Made by a program: the position numbers and the translations under genes. DNA of 64,000 nt, from NCBI GenBank assembly GCA_005879315.1, contig VBLC01000071.1, positions 1-64,000 of the forward strand, given 5' to 3'. Positions within the stretch are counted from its first letter, which is position 1, and each line of letters starts with the position of its first letter. Source of the stretch: Deltaproteobacteria bacterium. GTDB taxonomy: Bacteria; Myxococcota; Myxococcia; Myxococcales; 40CM-4-68-19. This document shows positions 55,805 through 63,791 of this stretch, piece after piece. Below the pieces are notes generated by a model, which saw only the letters and a program-made list of their open reading frames with translations, ran no database searches and was not told the origin of the DNA.

Positions 55805-56343
55805 TTCGAAAGGCGGATGCTCTTGACGACGACGGTTTCGACGGGCACGTCCGCGAGCGGCACGCCGTCGGCGGAGGGCTTGGTTGCGGTGGGAACATTC
55901 TCGATCTTGCGAACCACGTCCATTCCCGCGACGACCTTGCCGAAGACCGCGTAGCCGAACCCGCGCGGGCTGTCGTCCTTGTGATCGAGAAAGGCGTTGT
56001 CGGCGACGTTGATGAAGAATTGATCGGTTGCACTGTCGACGACGCCGGTGCGCGCCATGGCGAGGGTGCCGGCAACATTCTTCAGGCCATTCCCCGCTTC
56101 GTTCTTGATGGGCGGATTGGTGGCGCCCCTCTGCTTCAGCTGCGCGTCGAAGCCGCCGCCCTGGATCATGAAGCGCTTGATGACGCGGTGGAAGACGGTG
56201 TCGTCGTAGTGCTTCGACTTCACGTACTCGAGGAAGTTCTTGACGCTGAGAGGCGCGCGCTTGGCGTCGAGCTCGACTTTGACGTCGCCCATCGAAGTGG
56301 AGATGACGACGACCTGCGCGGCGGCCAGGAGAAGGGAGGGCAT
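55801..56343 (-). CDS. Cyclophilin-type peptidyl-prolyl isomerase
   Basis: This encodes 180 residues. [60 protein letters not shown] and [20 protein letters not shown] are the cyclophilin active-site landmarks. The short hydrophobic start ([16 protein letters not shown]) may be a weak signal peptide. It catalyses proline isomerisation in folding, probably in the periplasm if exported. It follows ccr by 12 bases. Confidence 0.93.
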   Translation of the reverse strand: MPSLLLAAAQVVVISTSMGDVKVELDAKRAPLSVKNFLEYVKSKHYDDTVFHRVIKRFMIQGGGFDAQLKQRGATNPPIKNEAGNGLKNVAGTLAMARTGVVDSATDQFFINVADNAFLDHKDDSPRGFGYAVFGKVVAGMDVVRKIENVPTATKPSADGVPLADVPVETVVVKSIRLSK

Positions 56344-56355
56344 GCAGCGTCTTTA

Positions 56356-57573
56356 TCACGCCGCCTGCGCATCGGTGGACTGCGCCGCCGCGGCCTGCAC
56401 GGCGATCCCCATCTTCCCCTTGTGCTTGTTCGCCGCCATCAGCGCGTGCGCGTAGGCGGTCTTCTCGAAGGGAAAGACCTGGTCGAGGACGGGATGGATC
56501 TTGCCCTCGTGCACCAGCTGGTTGGCCCGCTCGGCTTGATAGGCGTTGGCGAAATGCGAGCCGAGGATCTGCTTCTGCCGCATCCAGAGATGGCGCACGT
56601 CGAACTCGAGATTGAATCCGGTGGTGGCGCCGCAGATGACGATCTTCCCGAACTTCTTGGCGAGAAAGACGCTGGTCGGGAAGGTCTGCTGCCCGACGTG
56701 CTCGAAGACGACGTCGACGTCCTTGCCGGAGGTGAACTCGCGGACGCTCTTGCCGAAGCGCTTGCAGGCTTCCATCCGCGCCTTCTGCCGCTCGGGCGTC
56801 TCCGGCGGCTTGTACATGAGGTCCGGATAGTCGTTGCGATCGATGCAAGCCGAGGCTCCCAGCGACTTCACCAGATCGACCTTGTCCTTCCCTCCGACGA
56901 CCGCGATGGGATTGGCGCCGAGCATCCGGCAGATCTGCACGGCAAAGACGCCCAGGCCGCCCGCCGCTCCCCAGACCAGCACGTTGTCGCCGGCGGTGAC
57001 TTCGGCCTGATGGACCAGCATTCGATAGGCAGTGAAATAGGTCAATCCATAGGAAGCGGCCTGCAACCAGTCGAGCTGCTTCGGCTTCTTCAACAATTGC
57101 TGCGCCTGCACTTTGGTGAACTGCGCGAAGCTTCCCCAGGAGGTTTCATATCCCCAGATCTTCTGTTCCGAGCAGGCCATCGGATCGAGGCCATTGCATT
57201 CCGGGCATTGCCCGCACGATTGATTGCAATGGATGACCACCTCGTCGCCGACTTTCCAGCGGCGCACCTGATCGCCCACCTTCCAGACGATGCCCGAGGC
57301 GTCGGAGCCGGCGATGTGCATCGGCTCGTTGTGCATCTTGAAGACGCTCACCGGCTTGCCCCGCGCCGCCCAGACGCCGTTGAAGTTCACGCCCGCGCCC
57401 ATCACCAGCACGATGGCGTCGTTGGGGCCGGGCTGGGGCACCGGCACCTCCTCCAGCTTCATCGATTTTTCCGGGTCGCCCTCGCGGTCGGGGCGGATCA
57501 CCCAGGCGAGCATCCTCTTGGGGATCTCGCCCAGGCTCTTGGGAACTTCGCCGAGCGGGAAGACGTCGCTCAT
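56356..57573 (-). CDS. ccr: Crotonyl-CoA carboxylase/reductase
   Basis: This encodes 405 residues. Ccr reduces and carboxylates crotonyl-CoA with NADPH and CO2 to (2S)-ethylmalonyl-CoA. The MDR fold is clear: GAGVNFNGVWAARGKPVSVF with the conserved Asn, GDEVVIHCNQSCGQCPECNG, IWGYETSWGSFAQFTKVQAQ, the NADPH site VWGAAGGLGVFAVQICRMLG and HLWMRQKQILGSHFANAYQA. These carry the residues known to position CO2 (Asn, Glu, His). It sits in a cluster with a mutase, an epimerase, a methylsuccinyl-CoA dehydrogenase-like enzyme and two MaoC proteins, so it likely feeds the ethylmalonyl-CoA pathway. Confidence 0.93.
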   Translation of the reverse strand: MSDVFPLGEVPKSLGEIPKRMLAWVIRPDREGDPEKSMKLEEVPVPQPGPNDAIVLVMGAGVNFNGVWAARGKPVSVFKMHNEPMHIAGSDASGIVWKVGDQVRRWKVGDEVVIHCNQSCGQCPECNGLDPMACSEQKIWGYETSWGSFAQFTKVQAQQLLKKPKQLDWLQAASYGLTYFTAYRMLVHQAEVTAGDNVLVWGAAGGLGVFAVQICRMLGANPIAVVGGKDKVDLVKSLGASACIDRNDYPDLMYKPPETPERQKARMEACKRFGKSVREFTSGKDVDVVFEHVGQQTFPTSVFLAKKFGKIVICGATTGFNLEFDVRHLWMRQKQILGSHFANAYQAERANQLVHEGKIHPVLDQVFPFEKTAYAHALMAANKHKGKMGIAVQAAAAQSTDAQAA

Positions 57574-58415
57574 GGGGAGGGCTCCTCGTGCGCCTCGACG
57601 AGCTCGAGCAGGGTCCCGCCGAAGGCCTTGGGATGAAGGAAGGCGACCCGGTGGCCGCGCGCGCCAGGCCGGCCGGTCTTGTCGAGCAGCGCCACGCCGC
57701 GCGCCGCCAGCCTTTGCAGGACGGAGTCGATGTCTTTCACCCGCAGGGCCAGGTGGTGGAGGGCGTCGCCGCGCTTCGTTAGAAACTTCTCCAGTCCGGC
57801 ATTGCCGCGCGGGCAGACGAGCTCCAGCGACGCTCCATTGGGAAAATCAAAGAAGGCTGCGTCGACTTTCTGCGCGTCGACGTATTCGCGGTGCGCGACT
57901 TTCTCGCCCAGCACCTCTTCGATCAAGGCGATCGAGGCATCGAGGTCTTTGACGCAGATGGCGGCATGGTCGAGCCGCGTGGCAGGGATGCCGGCGGTCG
58001 CGCGCGGCGGCTCGGGGAGCGGCTCGCCGGAGGCGAGGGCGCGCACCGTCTCGACGACGGCGCTGAGCGGCGACTCCGGCCCGAACACCGCGCCGACGCC
58101 CAGCTCGCGCAGCGCCTGGTGATCGGCGGCGGGAATGATTCCGCCCACGACGATGGGAACCTGGATGCCGCGGCCTTTCAGCTCCCCGATCAGCCTGCGG
58201 CAGATGCTCTCGTGTGCGCCGGAGAGGATGGAGAGCCCGATGACATCGACGTCCTCCTGCACCGCCGCCGCGGCGATGGCGGGGATGGTGGCGCGCAGGC
58301 CGGTGTAGATCACTTCCATTCCGGCGTCCCGCAGCGCCGCGGCGATGACTCGCGCGCCGCGGTCGTGGCCGTCGAGGCCCGGCTTTCCCACCAGGACGCG
58401 GATGCGCGATTCCAT
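57570..58415 (-). CDS. Fusion of B12-binding mutase subunit and methylmalonyl/ethylmalonyl-CoA epimerase
   Basis: This encodes 281 residues in two domains. Residues 1-135 are the cobalamin-binding small subunit of an acyl-CoA mutase: KPGLDGHDRGARVIAAALRD with the DxHxxG B12 ligand, GLSILSGAHESICRRLIGEL and VVGGIIPAADHQAL. Residues about 147-281 are a vicinal-oxygen-chelate epimerase (RLDHAAICVKDLDASIALIE, DALHHLALRVKDIDSVLQRL, FGGTLLELVEAHE with metal His and Glu). In most bacteria these are separate genes. The start overlaps the mutase stop (TGATG) and its own stop overlaps ccr, so the three are coupled. Confidence 0.88.
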   Translation of the reverse strand: MESRIRVLVGKPGLDGHDRGARVIAAALRDAGMEVIYTGLRATIPAIAAAAVQEDVDVIGLSILSGAHESICRRLIGELKGRGIQVPIVVGGIIPAADHQALRELGVGAVFGPESPLSAVVETVRALASGEPLPEPPRATAGIPATRLDHAAICVKDLDASIALIEEVLGEKVAHREYVDAQKVDAAFFDFPNGASLELVCPRGNAGLEKFLTKRGDALHHLALRVKDIDSVLQRLAARGVALLDKTGRPGARGHRVAFLHPKAFGGTLLELVEAHEEPSP

Positions 58416-59983
58416 CAAAATCTCGTCGGGGGCTGATAGGAACCGAACTCTTCTTTCAATGCAGAGGCGATCTCGCCCACGGTGCAATAAGCCCGCACCG
58501 CCTCGCGGATGTGCGGCTGCAGATTCTCCTCGCCGGCTGCCGCATCGCGCAGCGCGCGCAGGGCGGCGGTGGCCTTGCCCGCATCTCGCTCGCGCTTGAG
58601 GCGAGCCACGCGGGCGGCGGCGTCGCGAGCGGCCTCGGGAGAAGCGGCGGTGATCTCCATCTCCGGGTCGGCGTGCGCTTCTCCCACCGTCCGGAACTTG
58701 TTCACCCCGACGACCGGCACTTCGCCCTTCTCCACCGCACGCTGGTGCTCGTACGCGCGCTGGGCGATGCGCTGCTGGATGTATCCGGCGCGCAGGCACT
58801 CGACCATGCCGCCGCGCGTGTCGATCTCGTCCATCACCGCGCGGATGGCCTTCTCCATTTCGTCGGTGAGCGCCTCGACGAAATAACTCCCGCCCAGCGG
58901 GTCGGCAGTCTGCGCCACCTCGGTCTCGTAGGCGACGATCTGTTGCACCCGCAGCGCCGTGCGCGCCGAAAGCTCGGTGGGAATCGCGAAGGCTTCGTCA
59001 TACGCGGCGGTGAAGACGCTCTGCACCCCGGCGCAAGCAACCGCGAGCGTCTCCAGGGTCGTACGCGTGATGTTGTTGAGCGGCTCGGCGCGGGTCAGCG
59101 AATGGCCGCCGCAGACGCAGGCGGCCCGCAGGCGCCAGCTCTCCGGCTCCTTCGCTCCATACTTGTCCCGCAAGAGAGCGGCCCAGATTCGGCGGCCGGC
59201 GCGATACTTGGCCACCTCCTCGAAGAAATTCGTATAGGTATAGAAGAAGAAGCTCAGCCGCGGCGCGAAGGAATCGACCGGCAGCCCGCGAGCGAGAAGG
59301 TTCTCCAGATAAGCTCTGCCGGCGCTGAGGGTGTACGCCATCTCCTCGGCGGGATTCGCTCCGGCGTCGCGATAATGGGAAGCAATGCTGATCGGATTGA
59401 AGCGCGGCAATCTCTTCACGGTGTCTTCGATCAGATCGCAGGCGAGCCGCATCGAGGGCTCGATGGGGAAGAGCCAGGCCCCGCGCGCGCCGAACTCCTT
59501 CAGCAGATCATTCTGCACCGTCCCGGAGATGCGCTCGTCGGGGACGCCCTGCTTGCGCGCCGTCTCCTCGTACATCGCCGAGAGGATCGGCGCGGTCGCG
59601 TTGATGGTCATGGAGGTCGAGACCTTGCCGAGCGGAATGCCGGCGAAGAGCTCTTCCATGTCGGCGAGCGAGCCGATCGAGACGCCGACCTTCCCGACCT
59701 CGCCTTCCGCTTCGGGATCGTCGGCGTCGATCCCCAGCTGGGTGGGCAGATCCAGAGCGAGCGACAATCCCGTCTGCCCTTGCTCGAGCAGATACTTGAA
59801 GCGCTGGTTGGTCTCGCGCGGCGTGCCGAAGCCTGCGTACTGCCGCATGGTCCACAGCTTCCCCAGATACATCGTGCGGTGGATGCCGCGCGTATAGGGA
59901 AATTCGCCGGGCTGAGGCGGGACCGTCCCGACGTCGTCGGGGCCGTAGACTGGCTTGATCTCGATCCCGCTCCTCGTTTTCAC
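58415..59983 (-). CDS. Acyl-CoA mutase large subunit (methylmalonyl/ethylmalonyl-CoA mutase family)
   Basis: This encodes 522 residues, the catalytic barrel only; the B12 domain is in the next gene. Start FPYTRGIHRTMYLGKLWTMR and AGFGTPRETNQRFKYLLEQG, then LALDLPTQLGIDADDPEAEG, GTVQNDLLKEFGARGAWLFP and NPISIASHYRDAGANPAEEM are typical. An arginine at the GARGAW position fits a dicarboxylic acyl-CoA. With Ccr and Mcd next door I infer ethylmalonyl-CoA mutase activity, but methylmalonyl-CoA is possible. The start is GTG at 59983, overlapping the upstream stop (GTGA). Confidence 0.88.
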   Translation of the reverse strand: MKTRSGIEIKPVYGPDDVGTVPPQPGEFPYTRGIHRTMYLGKLWTMRQYAGFGTPRETNQRFKYLLEQGQTGLSLALDLPTQLGIDADDPEAEGEVGKVGVSIGSLADMEELFAGIPLGKVSTSMTINATAPILSAMYEETARKQGVPDERISGTVQNDLLKEFGARGAWLFPIEPSMRLACDLIEDTVKRLPRFNPISIASHYRDAGANPAEEMAYTLSAGRAYLENLLARGLPVDSFAPRLSFFFYTYTNFFEEVAKYRAGRRIWAALLRDKYGAKEPESWRLRAACVCGGHSLTRAEPLNNITRTTLETLAVACAGVQSVFTAAYDEAFAIPTELSARTALRVQQIVAYETEVAQTADPLGGSYFVEALTDEMEKAIRAVMDEIDTRGGMVECLRAGYIQQRIAQRAYEHQRAVEKGEVPVVGVNKFRTVGEAHADPEMEITAASPEAARDAAARVARLKRERDAGKATAALRALRDAAAGEENLQPHIREAVRAYCTVGEIASALKEEFGSYQPPTRF

Positions 59984-60477
59984 GGCCGGAACTCGCGTTT
60001 CAAGACGGCCAGCTCGCGGGTGATCTCCAGCACCACCTCGCCCTTTTGGTTCTTGCCGCGCAAGAGGAGCTTCACCACGCCCGCCTGCCCGGCCTTCGAC
60101 ACTGCCGACAGGCGCGGGTCGTCGTCGGTCTTGGAGAGCACGGTGCTCTCGGCGAACAGGGTATCGCCGGCGAAGACCGGGTTCAGATGGCGGCCTTCGT
60201 CGTAGCTCAAGTGCGCCAGCGCATTCTCTTCGGTCTCCTCCGAGGCCAGCCCGGCGACAAAGGCGAAGACGATCCCACCATAGACGACGCGCCGCCCGTT
60301 GAACGTCGTCTCCGGCGAGTCGTCGCACATCTTCTGGTTGAAATGGAGCTGCGCGGTATTGAGCACGAAGTTGGTCCACATCATGTGCTCGTCCGAGATG
60401 GTCCGGCCGCGCGGATGCACGATGGTCTCGCCGACCACGAAGTCTTCATACAGATTGTCGTCGCGCGTGAAGTGCAT
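59980..60477 (-). CDS. MaoC-like hydratase (1)
   Basis: This encodes 165 residues with a hot-dog MaoC fold: LYEDFVVGETIVHPRGRTIS, HFNQKMCDDSPETTFNGRRV, VYGGIVFAFVAGLASEETEE and NPVFAGDTLFAESTVLSKTD. The position between the mutase and the acyl-CoA dehydrogenase suggests one half of a mesaconyl-CoA hydratase, which is a two-domain MaoC protein (about 340 residues) in Rhodobacter. Its ATG is directly after the dehydrogenase stop. The catalytic Asp/His pair is not clear by eye. Confidence 0.78.
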   Translation of the reverse strand: MHFTRDDNLYEDFVVGETIVHPRGRTISDEHMMWTNFVLNTAQLHFNQKMCDDSPETTFNGRRVVYGGIVFAFVAGLASEETEENALAHLSYDEGRHLNPVFAGDTLFAESTVLSKTDDDPRLSAVSKAGQAGVVKLLLRGKNQKGEVVLEITRELAVLKREFRP

Positions 60478-61662
60478 CTACGACTCCAGCAGCCGCTTGG
60501 CGATGACCTCGTATTGAATCTCGGAAGTTCCTTCGAAGATGCGGAAGACGCGCGCGTCGCGCCAGAAGCGCTGGGCGGGGAATTCGCGGGAATAGCCGTA
60601 GCCGCCGAAGACCTGCATCGCCTCCGAGCTCACGTGCTCGGCCATCTCGGCGCAGAAGGCCTTGGCCATTCCCGCCTCCAGGTCGCAGCGCTTGCCGGTG
60701 TCCTTCATCCGGGCCGCGTGATAGGTGAGCTGCCGCCCGGCCTCGACCTGCGTCGCCATCTGCGCCAGCTTGTGGGCGATCACCTGGAATTCGCTGATCG
60801 GCTTTCCGAACTGCGTCCGCTCCTGCGAATAGCGCAGCGCCGCCTCGAGCGCCGCCTGCGCCACGCCCACCGCGCGCGCGGCCGTCTGGATGCGGGCGAT
60901 CTCGTAGGTCGACATCAATTGCCGGAATCCCTTTCCGCTCGTGCCGCCCAACAGATTCTCCGCCGGCGCTTCATATCCGTCGAATTGCAGCGAATAGGAA
61001 TTCATCCCTTTGTACCCGATCGAAGGGATGGGGCTCCCCGCCAGCTGGGGCGGATGGAACTTGTCGCCCGGCGTCTTGGGGATGAGGAGGATGCTGATGC
61101 GGTCGTGCTTCTTCGCCGCCTCGGGATTGGTGACGACGGTGGTGCAGAGGATGTGCGCCCGGTTGGCCCAGGTGCACCAGGTCTTCTCTCCGGTCACCAG
61201 ATACTTGTCGCCTTTCAAGACCGCCCGGCACTTGATGCCGGCGGAGTCCGACCCGGCGTCGGGCTCGGTAAAGGCAGCCGCAGCGAGAATCTCGCCGGTG
61301 CACAACCCCGGCAGGAATTTCTTCTTCTGCTCTTCGCTGCCGTTCGACTGCACCAGGGAAGCGGTGATGATCATCCGCGTCATCACCGAGCCGACGCTCA
61401 GCCACGCCCGGGACAATTCCTCGGCGACGATGGCCATCGAGAGCGTATCGAGCCCGCTGCCGCCGTGGTCGGGGGAAAAGATGAGCCCGAAATATCCCAG
61501 CTCGGCCATCTTCTTCACCACCGGCATGGGGATCTCCGCCGCCTTGTTGTCGAGCTCGTTGGCGATGGGGAGGATCTCCCGCTCGGCGAAGTCGCGCACG
61601 CTCTCGCGGATCTGCGCGTGCTCGGAAGTGAGCGCGCCGCCGTTCGGATTGGGGATGGGCAT
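60478..61662 (-). CDS. mcd: Acyl-CoA dehydrogenase, methylsuccinyl-CoA dehydrogenase-like
   Basis: This encodes 394 residues. AAAFTEPDAGSDSAGIKCRA, VTGEKTWCTWANRAHILCTT, ERTQFGKPISEFQVIAHKLA, FGGYGYSREFPAQRFWRDAR and the base loop RIFEGTSEIQYEV define the fold. The stretches ARIQTAARAVGVAQAALEAA and GKRCDLEAGMAKAF resemble methylsuccinyl-CoA dehydrogenase as I remember it, which oxidises methylsuccinyl-CoA to mesaconyl-CoA. The known Rhodobacter enzyme is about 150 residues longer at the N-terminus. The substrate is inferred from motifs and the neighbouring ccr and mutase genes. Confidence 0.75.
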   Translation of the reverse strand: MPIPNPNGGALTSEHAQIRESVRDFAEREILPIANELDNKAAEIPMPVVKKMAELGYFGLIFSPDHGGSGLDTLSMAIVAEELSRAWLSVGSVMTRMIITASLVQSNGSEEQKKKFLPGLCTGEILAAAAFTEPDAGSDSAGIKCRAVLKGDKYLVTGEKTWCTWANRAHILCTTVVTNPEAAKKHDRISILLIPKTPGDKFHPPQLAGSPIPSIGYKGMNSYSLQFDGYEAPAENLLGGTSGKGFRQLMSTYEIARIQTAARAVGVAQAALEAALRYSQERTQFGKPISEFQVIAHKLAQMATQVEAGRQLTYHAARMKDTGKRCDLEAGMAKAFCAEMAEHVSSEAMQVFGGYGYSREFPAQRFWRDARVFRIFEGTSEIQYEVIAKRLLES

Positions 61663-62147
61663 CAGCGGCCTCCGTAAGCGGAGCGCTTCTTGACGAGGAT
61701 TTTGCGCTCGTAGAGGCAGACTTCCTCGCCGCGCTGGTTCGTCCCGGTCGTGCGCACGTGGACGATGCCGCGGTCGGGCTTCGAGCCGCTCTCGCGCTTG
61801 TCGAGGACTTCCGAGGACGAGAGGAGCGTGTCGCCGGGATAGACGAAGCGCGGAAATGTCATCTTCCAGTACCCGAGGTGCGCCAGCGCCTGCTCGGAGA
61901 GGTCCTCGACTGTCATGCCGAAGACAACGTTCATCACCAGGAGCGGATGGACCGGGGGCGCGGGATGGCCCAGCGCCTGTGCATGCAGCTTGTTGAAGTA
62001 GAGCGGCACGGCATTCATGGTGGCGGTGGCAAAGAATTGTGCCTCGCCCGCTTCGAGTGTCCGGCCCCAGTGGTGGCGATAGATGTCGCCAACCTTGAAA
62101 TCCTCGTAAAAGCGGCCGCGGACCACCAGCCGGCGGGTTTCGCCCAT
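61662..62147 (-). CDS. MaoC-like hydratase (2)
   Basis: This encodes 161 residues with the same fold as the gene at 59980: RGRFYEDFKVGDIYRHHWGR, AGEAQFFATATMNAVPLYFN, PLLVMNVVFGMTVEDLSEQA and FPRFVYPGDTLLSSSEVLDK. ATG 62147 (MGETRRLV) is preferred; the frame extends upstream to 62240 without support. It is the first gene of the ethylmalonyl-CoA cluster and overlaps the dehydrogenase start (TGATG). With the other MaoC it could form a heteromeric mesaconyl-CoA hydratase. Confidence 0.78.
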   Translation of the reverse strand: MGETRRLVVRGRFYEDFKVGDIYRHHWGRTLEAGEAQFFATATMNAVPLYFNKLHAQALGHPAPPVHPLLVMNVVFGMTVEDLSEQALAHLGYWKMTFPRFVYPGDTLLSSSEVLDKRESGSKPDRGIVHVRTTGTNQRGEEVCLYERKILVKKRSAYGGR

Positions 62148-62269
62148 GAGCGAGGGGTAGGTCGGCCGTGGGATTCCGTCAAGGTGCCGCGCCGCGTTCA
62201 AGTTGCGACGTGACAGGGATCGCAGCCTGCTTTCGGGCACTTTTCGTAAAGTTGACGCACCGGCCGGGT

Positions 62270-62599
62270 ATGGAACATTCCACGAAGAGCATGGTCGAGA
62301 CCGGCAAGGAGCTACGAAAGCACGTGCGCCGATCCGTCAAGTTGCCGGCCCGGCTCCAGCTCGGGTCGACGGAAGTCCCCGCCATCACCGAAAACATCTC
62401 GCTCGGCGGCGCTTTTTTGCGCGTCGAATTGCCTCTCGACGCCAAGGATGTCGTCGCCTCCATCCAGCTGCCGCACGGAAGGGACCTGCGCGTCCGCGCG
62501 CGGGTGAGATGGCGGAGGAACACGCCGCCCGGCGTGGGCGTGTCGTTCGAGCGGTTCATCCACGGGCCCGAGCCGGATTTGAAGAACCTGCTCCGGTAG
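62270..62599 (+). CDS. PilZ domain protein (c-di-GMP effector)
   Basis: This encodes 109 residues with a single PilZ domain. The arginine motif is RKHVRRSVKLPARLQL and the second binding motif is TENISLGGAFLRVE (N-x-S-x2-G). These residues bind cyclic di-GMP. RARVRWRRNTPPGVGVSFER is the usual beta-strand. An ATG at 62291 (MVETGKEL) is an alternative start. It is divergent from the MaoC gene at 62147, with 122 bp between. Targets are unknown; motility or polysaccharide control is common. Confidence 0.88.
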   Translation: MEHSTKSMVETGKELRKHVRRSVKLPARLQLGSTEVPAITENISLGGAFLRVELPLDAKDVVASIQLPHGRDLRVRARVRWRRNTPPGVGVSFERFIHGPEPDLKNLLR

Positions 62600-62601
62600 G
62601 C

Positions 62602-63708
62602 CTATCGGTCGCCCAGGGCCAGAACGCCGGTGAAGAGATGCACGGCGGTGGCGCGGCCGGCGGGACCGAGCTCGAAGCTGGTGCGTAGCGAGAGCAGCGG
62701 AAAGGCGCCCAGGGATTTCTCGATCAGCCCCAGGTCGAGGCCGCCGACTCCATAGAGATTGCTCCCGCGGCTCGCGCAGTCGAAGTAGACGCCCCAGCCG
62801 GGCGGCGGGCCGGAGAGCCGGTCGAGCGCGCCCTGCAGCGTGCGGCGCGCGCCCATTCCGTCGCGCAAGGTGAAGCAGACGCTGTGGCCCTCGGGAAGGG
62901 CGACCGCCGTCTCGATGGAACCGCGCTCCTCGTCGACGCCGAGCAGCGGGACCGAGACGAAATCTTCCGCGCGGAAGACTTCGCCCGCGGTGGGCGAGAG
63001 GCCGAGGCCGATGAACTGCAGCGCCTCGCCCGACACCCCTGGCTGATCGGCGAGAGCGGTGAGCGCCTCGATGGCGGGATGCGAATCGAGCTCGAGCAAG
63101 GAGCGGCCTTCGGCTCGCGTCACGAGCAACGGCGAGCCGATCGGCTGATGCGCCTGGGCCACCGCCACCCGCGCCGGCGCAGCGAAGAAGACGCCCACCG
63201 CCTGCGCCTCGGCGATGTCGTCGTCGAGGAGAAGGCCGCCTTCCACGGCCGCGCCGCCTCCGGCGATGCGCGCCTGGCCTCCCTCGCGAGAGAGAGCCGA
63301 ACAGACCCGCTGCAGAGGCGCGGAGGGATCGACGAAGACGAGCCCCAGCGCTCCCGGCCCGGCGCGCTGAGCGGCCGCGCGCAATTCCGAGACGTCGTCC
63401 TTGCGCAGCGAAAAGACATGCCCCGGCTGCTCGAGAGCGAGCAAGCCGAGCGCCGGGCCCTGCTCGGTCTCGGCGTCGCCGGGCATCGTCGCCGCCGTCG
63501 TCGCGACGCCGACGATGTGCGTCCTCGCGCCGGCCACCGCGCGCAGCTCGGCGCAGAGATCGAGCGCCTGGTCGAAATGCTCGGGCGTCGCCGCCACCAG
63601 CACGCAGCCCGCCTTCGACAAGCCGGCGCGCTGGAGAGCGCGGCTGGCAGCGTCGCGAGCCGCCTCGCGCACGTCGTGCTCCCGGCTGATCGCCGCACCG
63701 GCTCGCAT
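62602..63708 (-). CDS. FIST domain sensor protein
   Basis: This encodes 368 residues from ATG 63708 (MRAGAAISREHDVREAARDA); an ATG at 63729 would add seven residues. The FIST N-domain (VLVAATPEHFDQALDLCAEL; RIAGGGAAVEGGLLLDDDIA) and C-domain (PGWGVYFDCASRGSNLYGVG; FPLLSLRTSFELGP) are recognisable. FIST proteins are thought to sense small ligands, perhaps amino acids, and are often coupled to signalling enzymes. None is adjacent. Convergent with the PilZ gene, 2 bases apart. Confidence 0.83.
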   Translation of the reverse strand: MRAGAAISREHDVREAARDAASRALQRAGLSKAGCVLVAATPEHFDQALDLCAELRAVAGARTHIVGVATTAATMPGDAETEQGPALGLLALEQPGHVFSLRKDDVSELRAAAQRAGPGALGLVFVDPSAPLQRVCSALSREGGQARIAGGGAAVEGGLLLDDDIAEAQAVGVFFAAPARVAVAQAHQPIGSPLLVTRAEGRSLLELDSHPAIEALTALADQPGVSGEALQFIGLGLSPTAGEVFRAEDFVSVPLLGVDEERGSIETAVALPEGHSVCFTLRDGMGARRTLQGALDRLSGPPPGWGVYFDCASRGSNLYGVGGLDLGLIEKSLGAFPLLSLRTSFELGPAGRATAVHLFTGVLALGDR

Positions 63709-63791
63709 CGGCGAGGAGCATAACGCCATCCGCAACTGAAGCTGAAGCTTCCGCAATTGATCGGCGGCGCCGATCGTGTTGGAAAGGGGAG

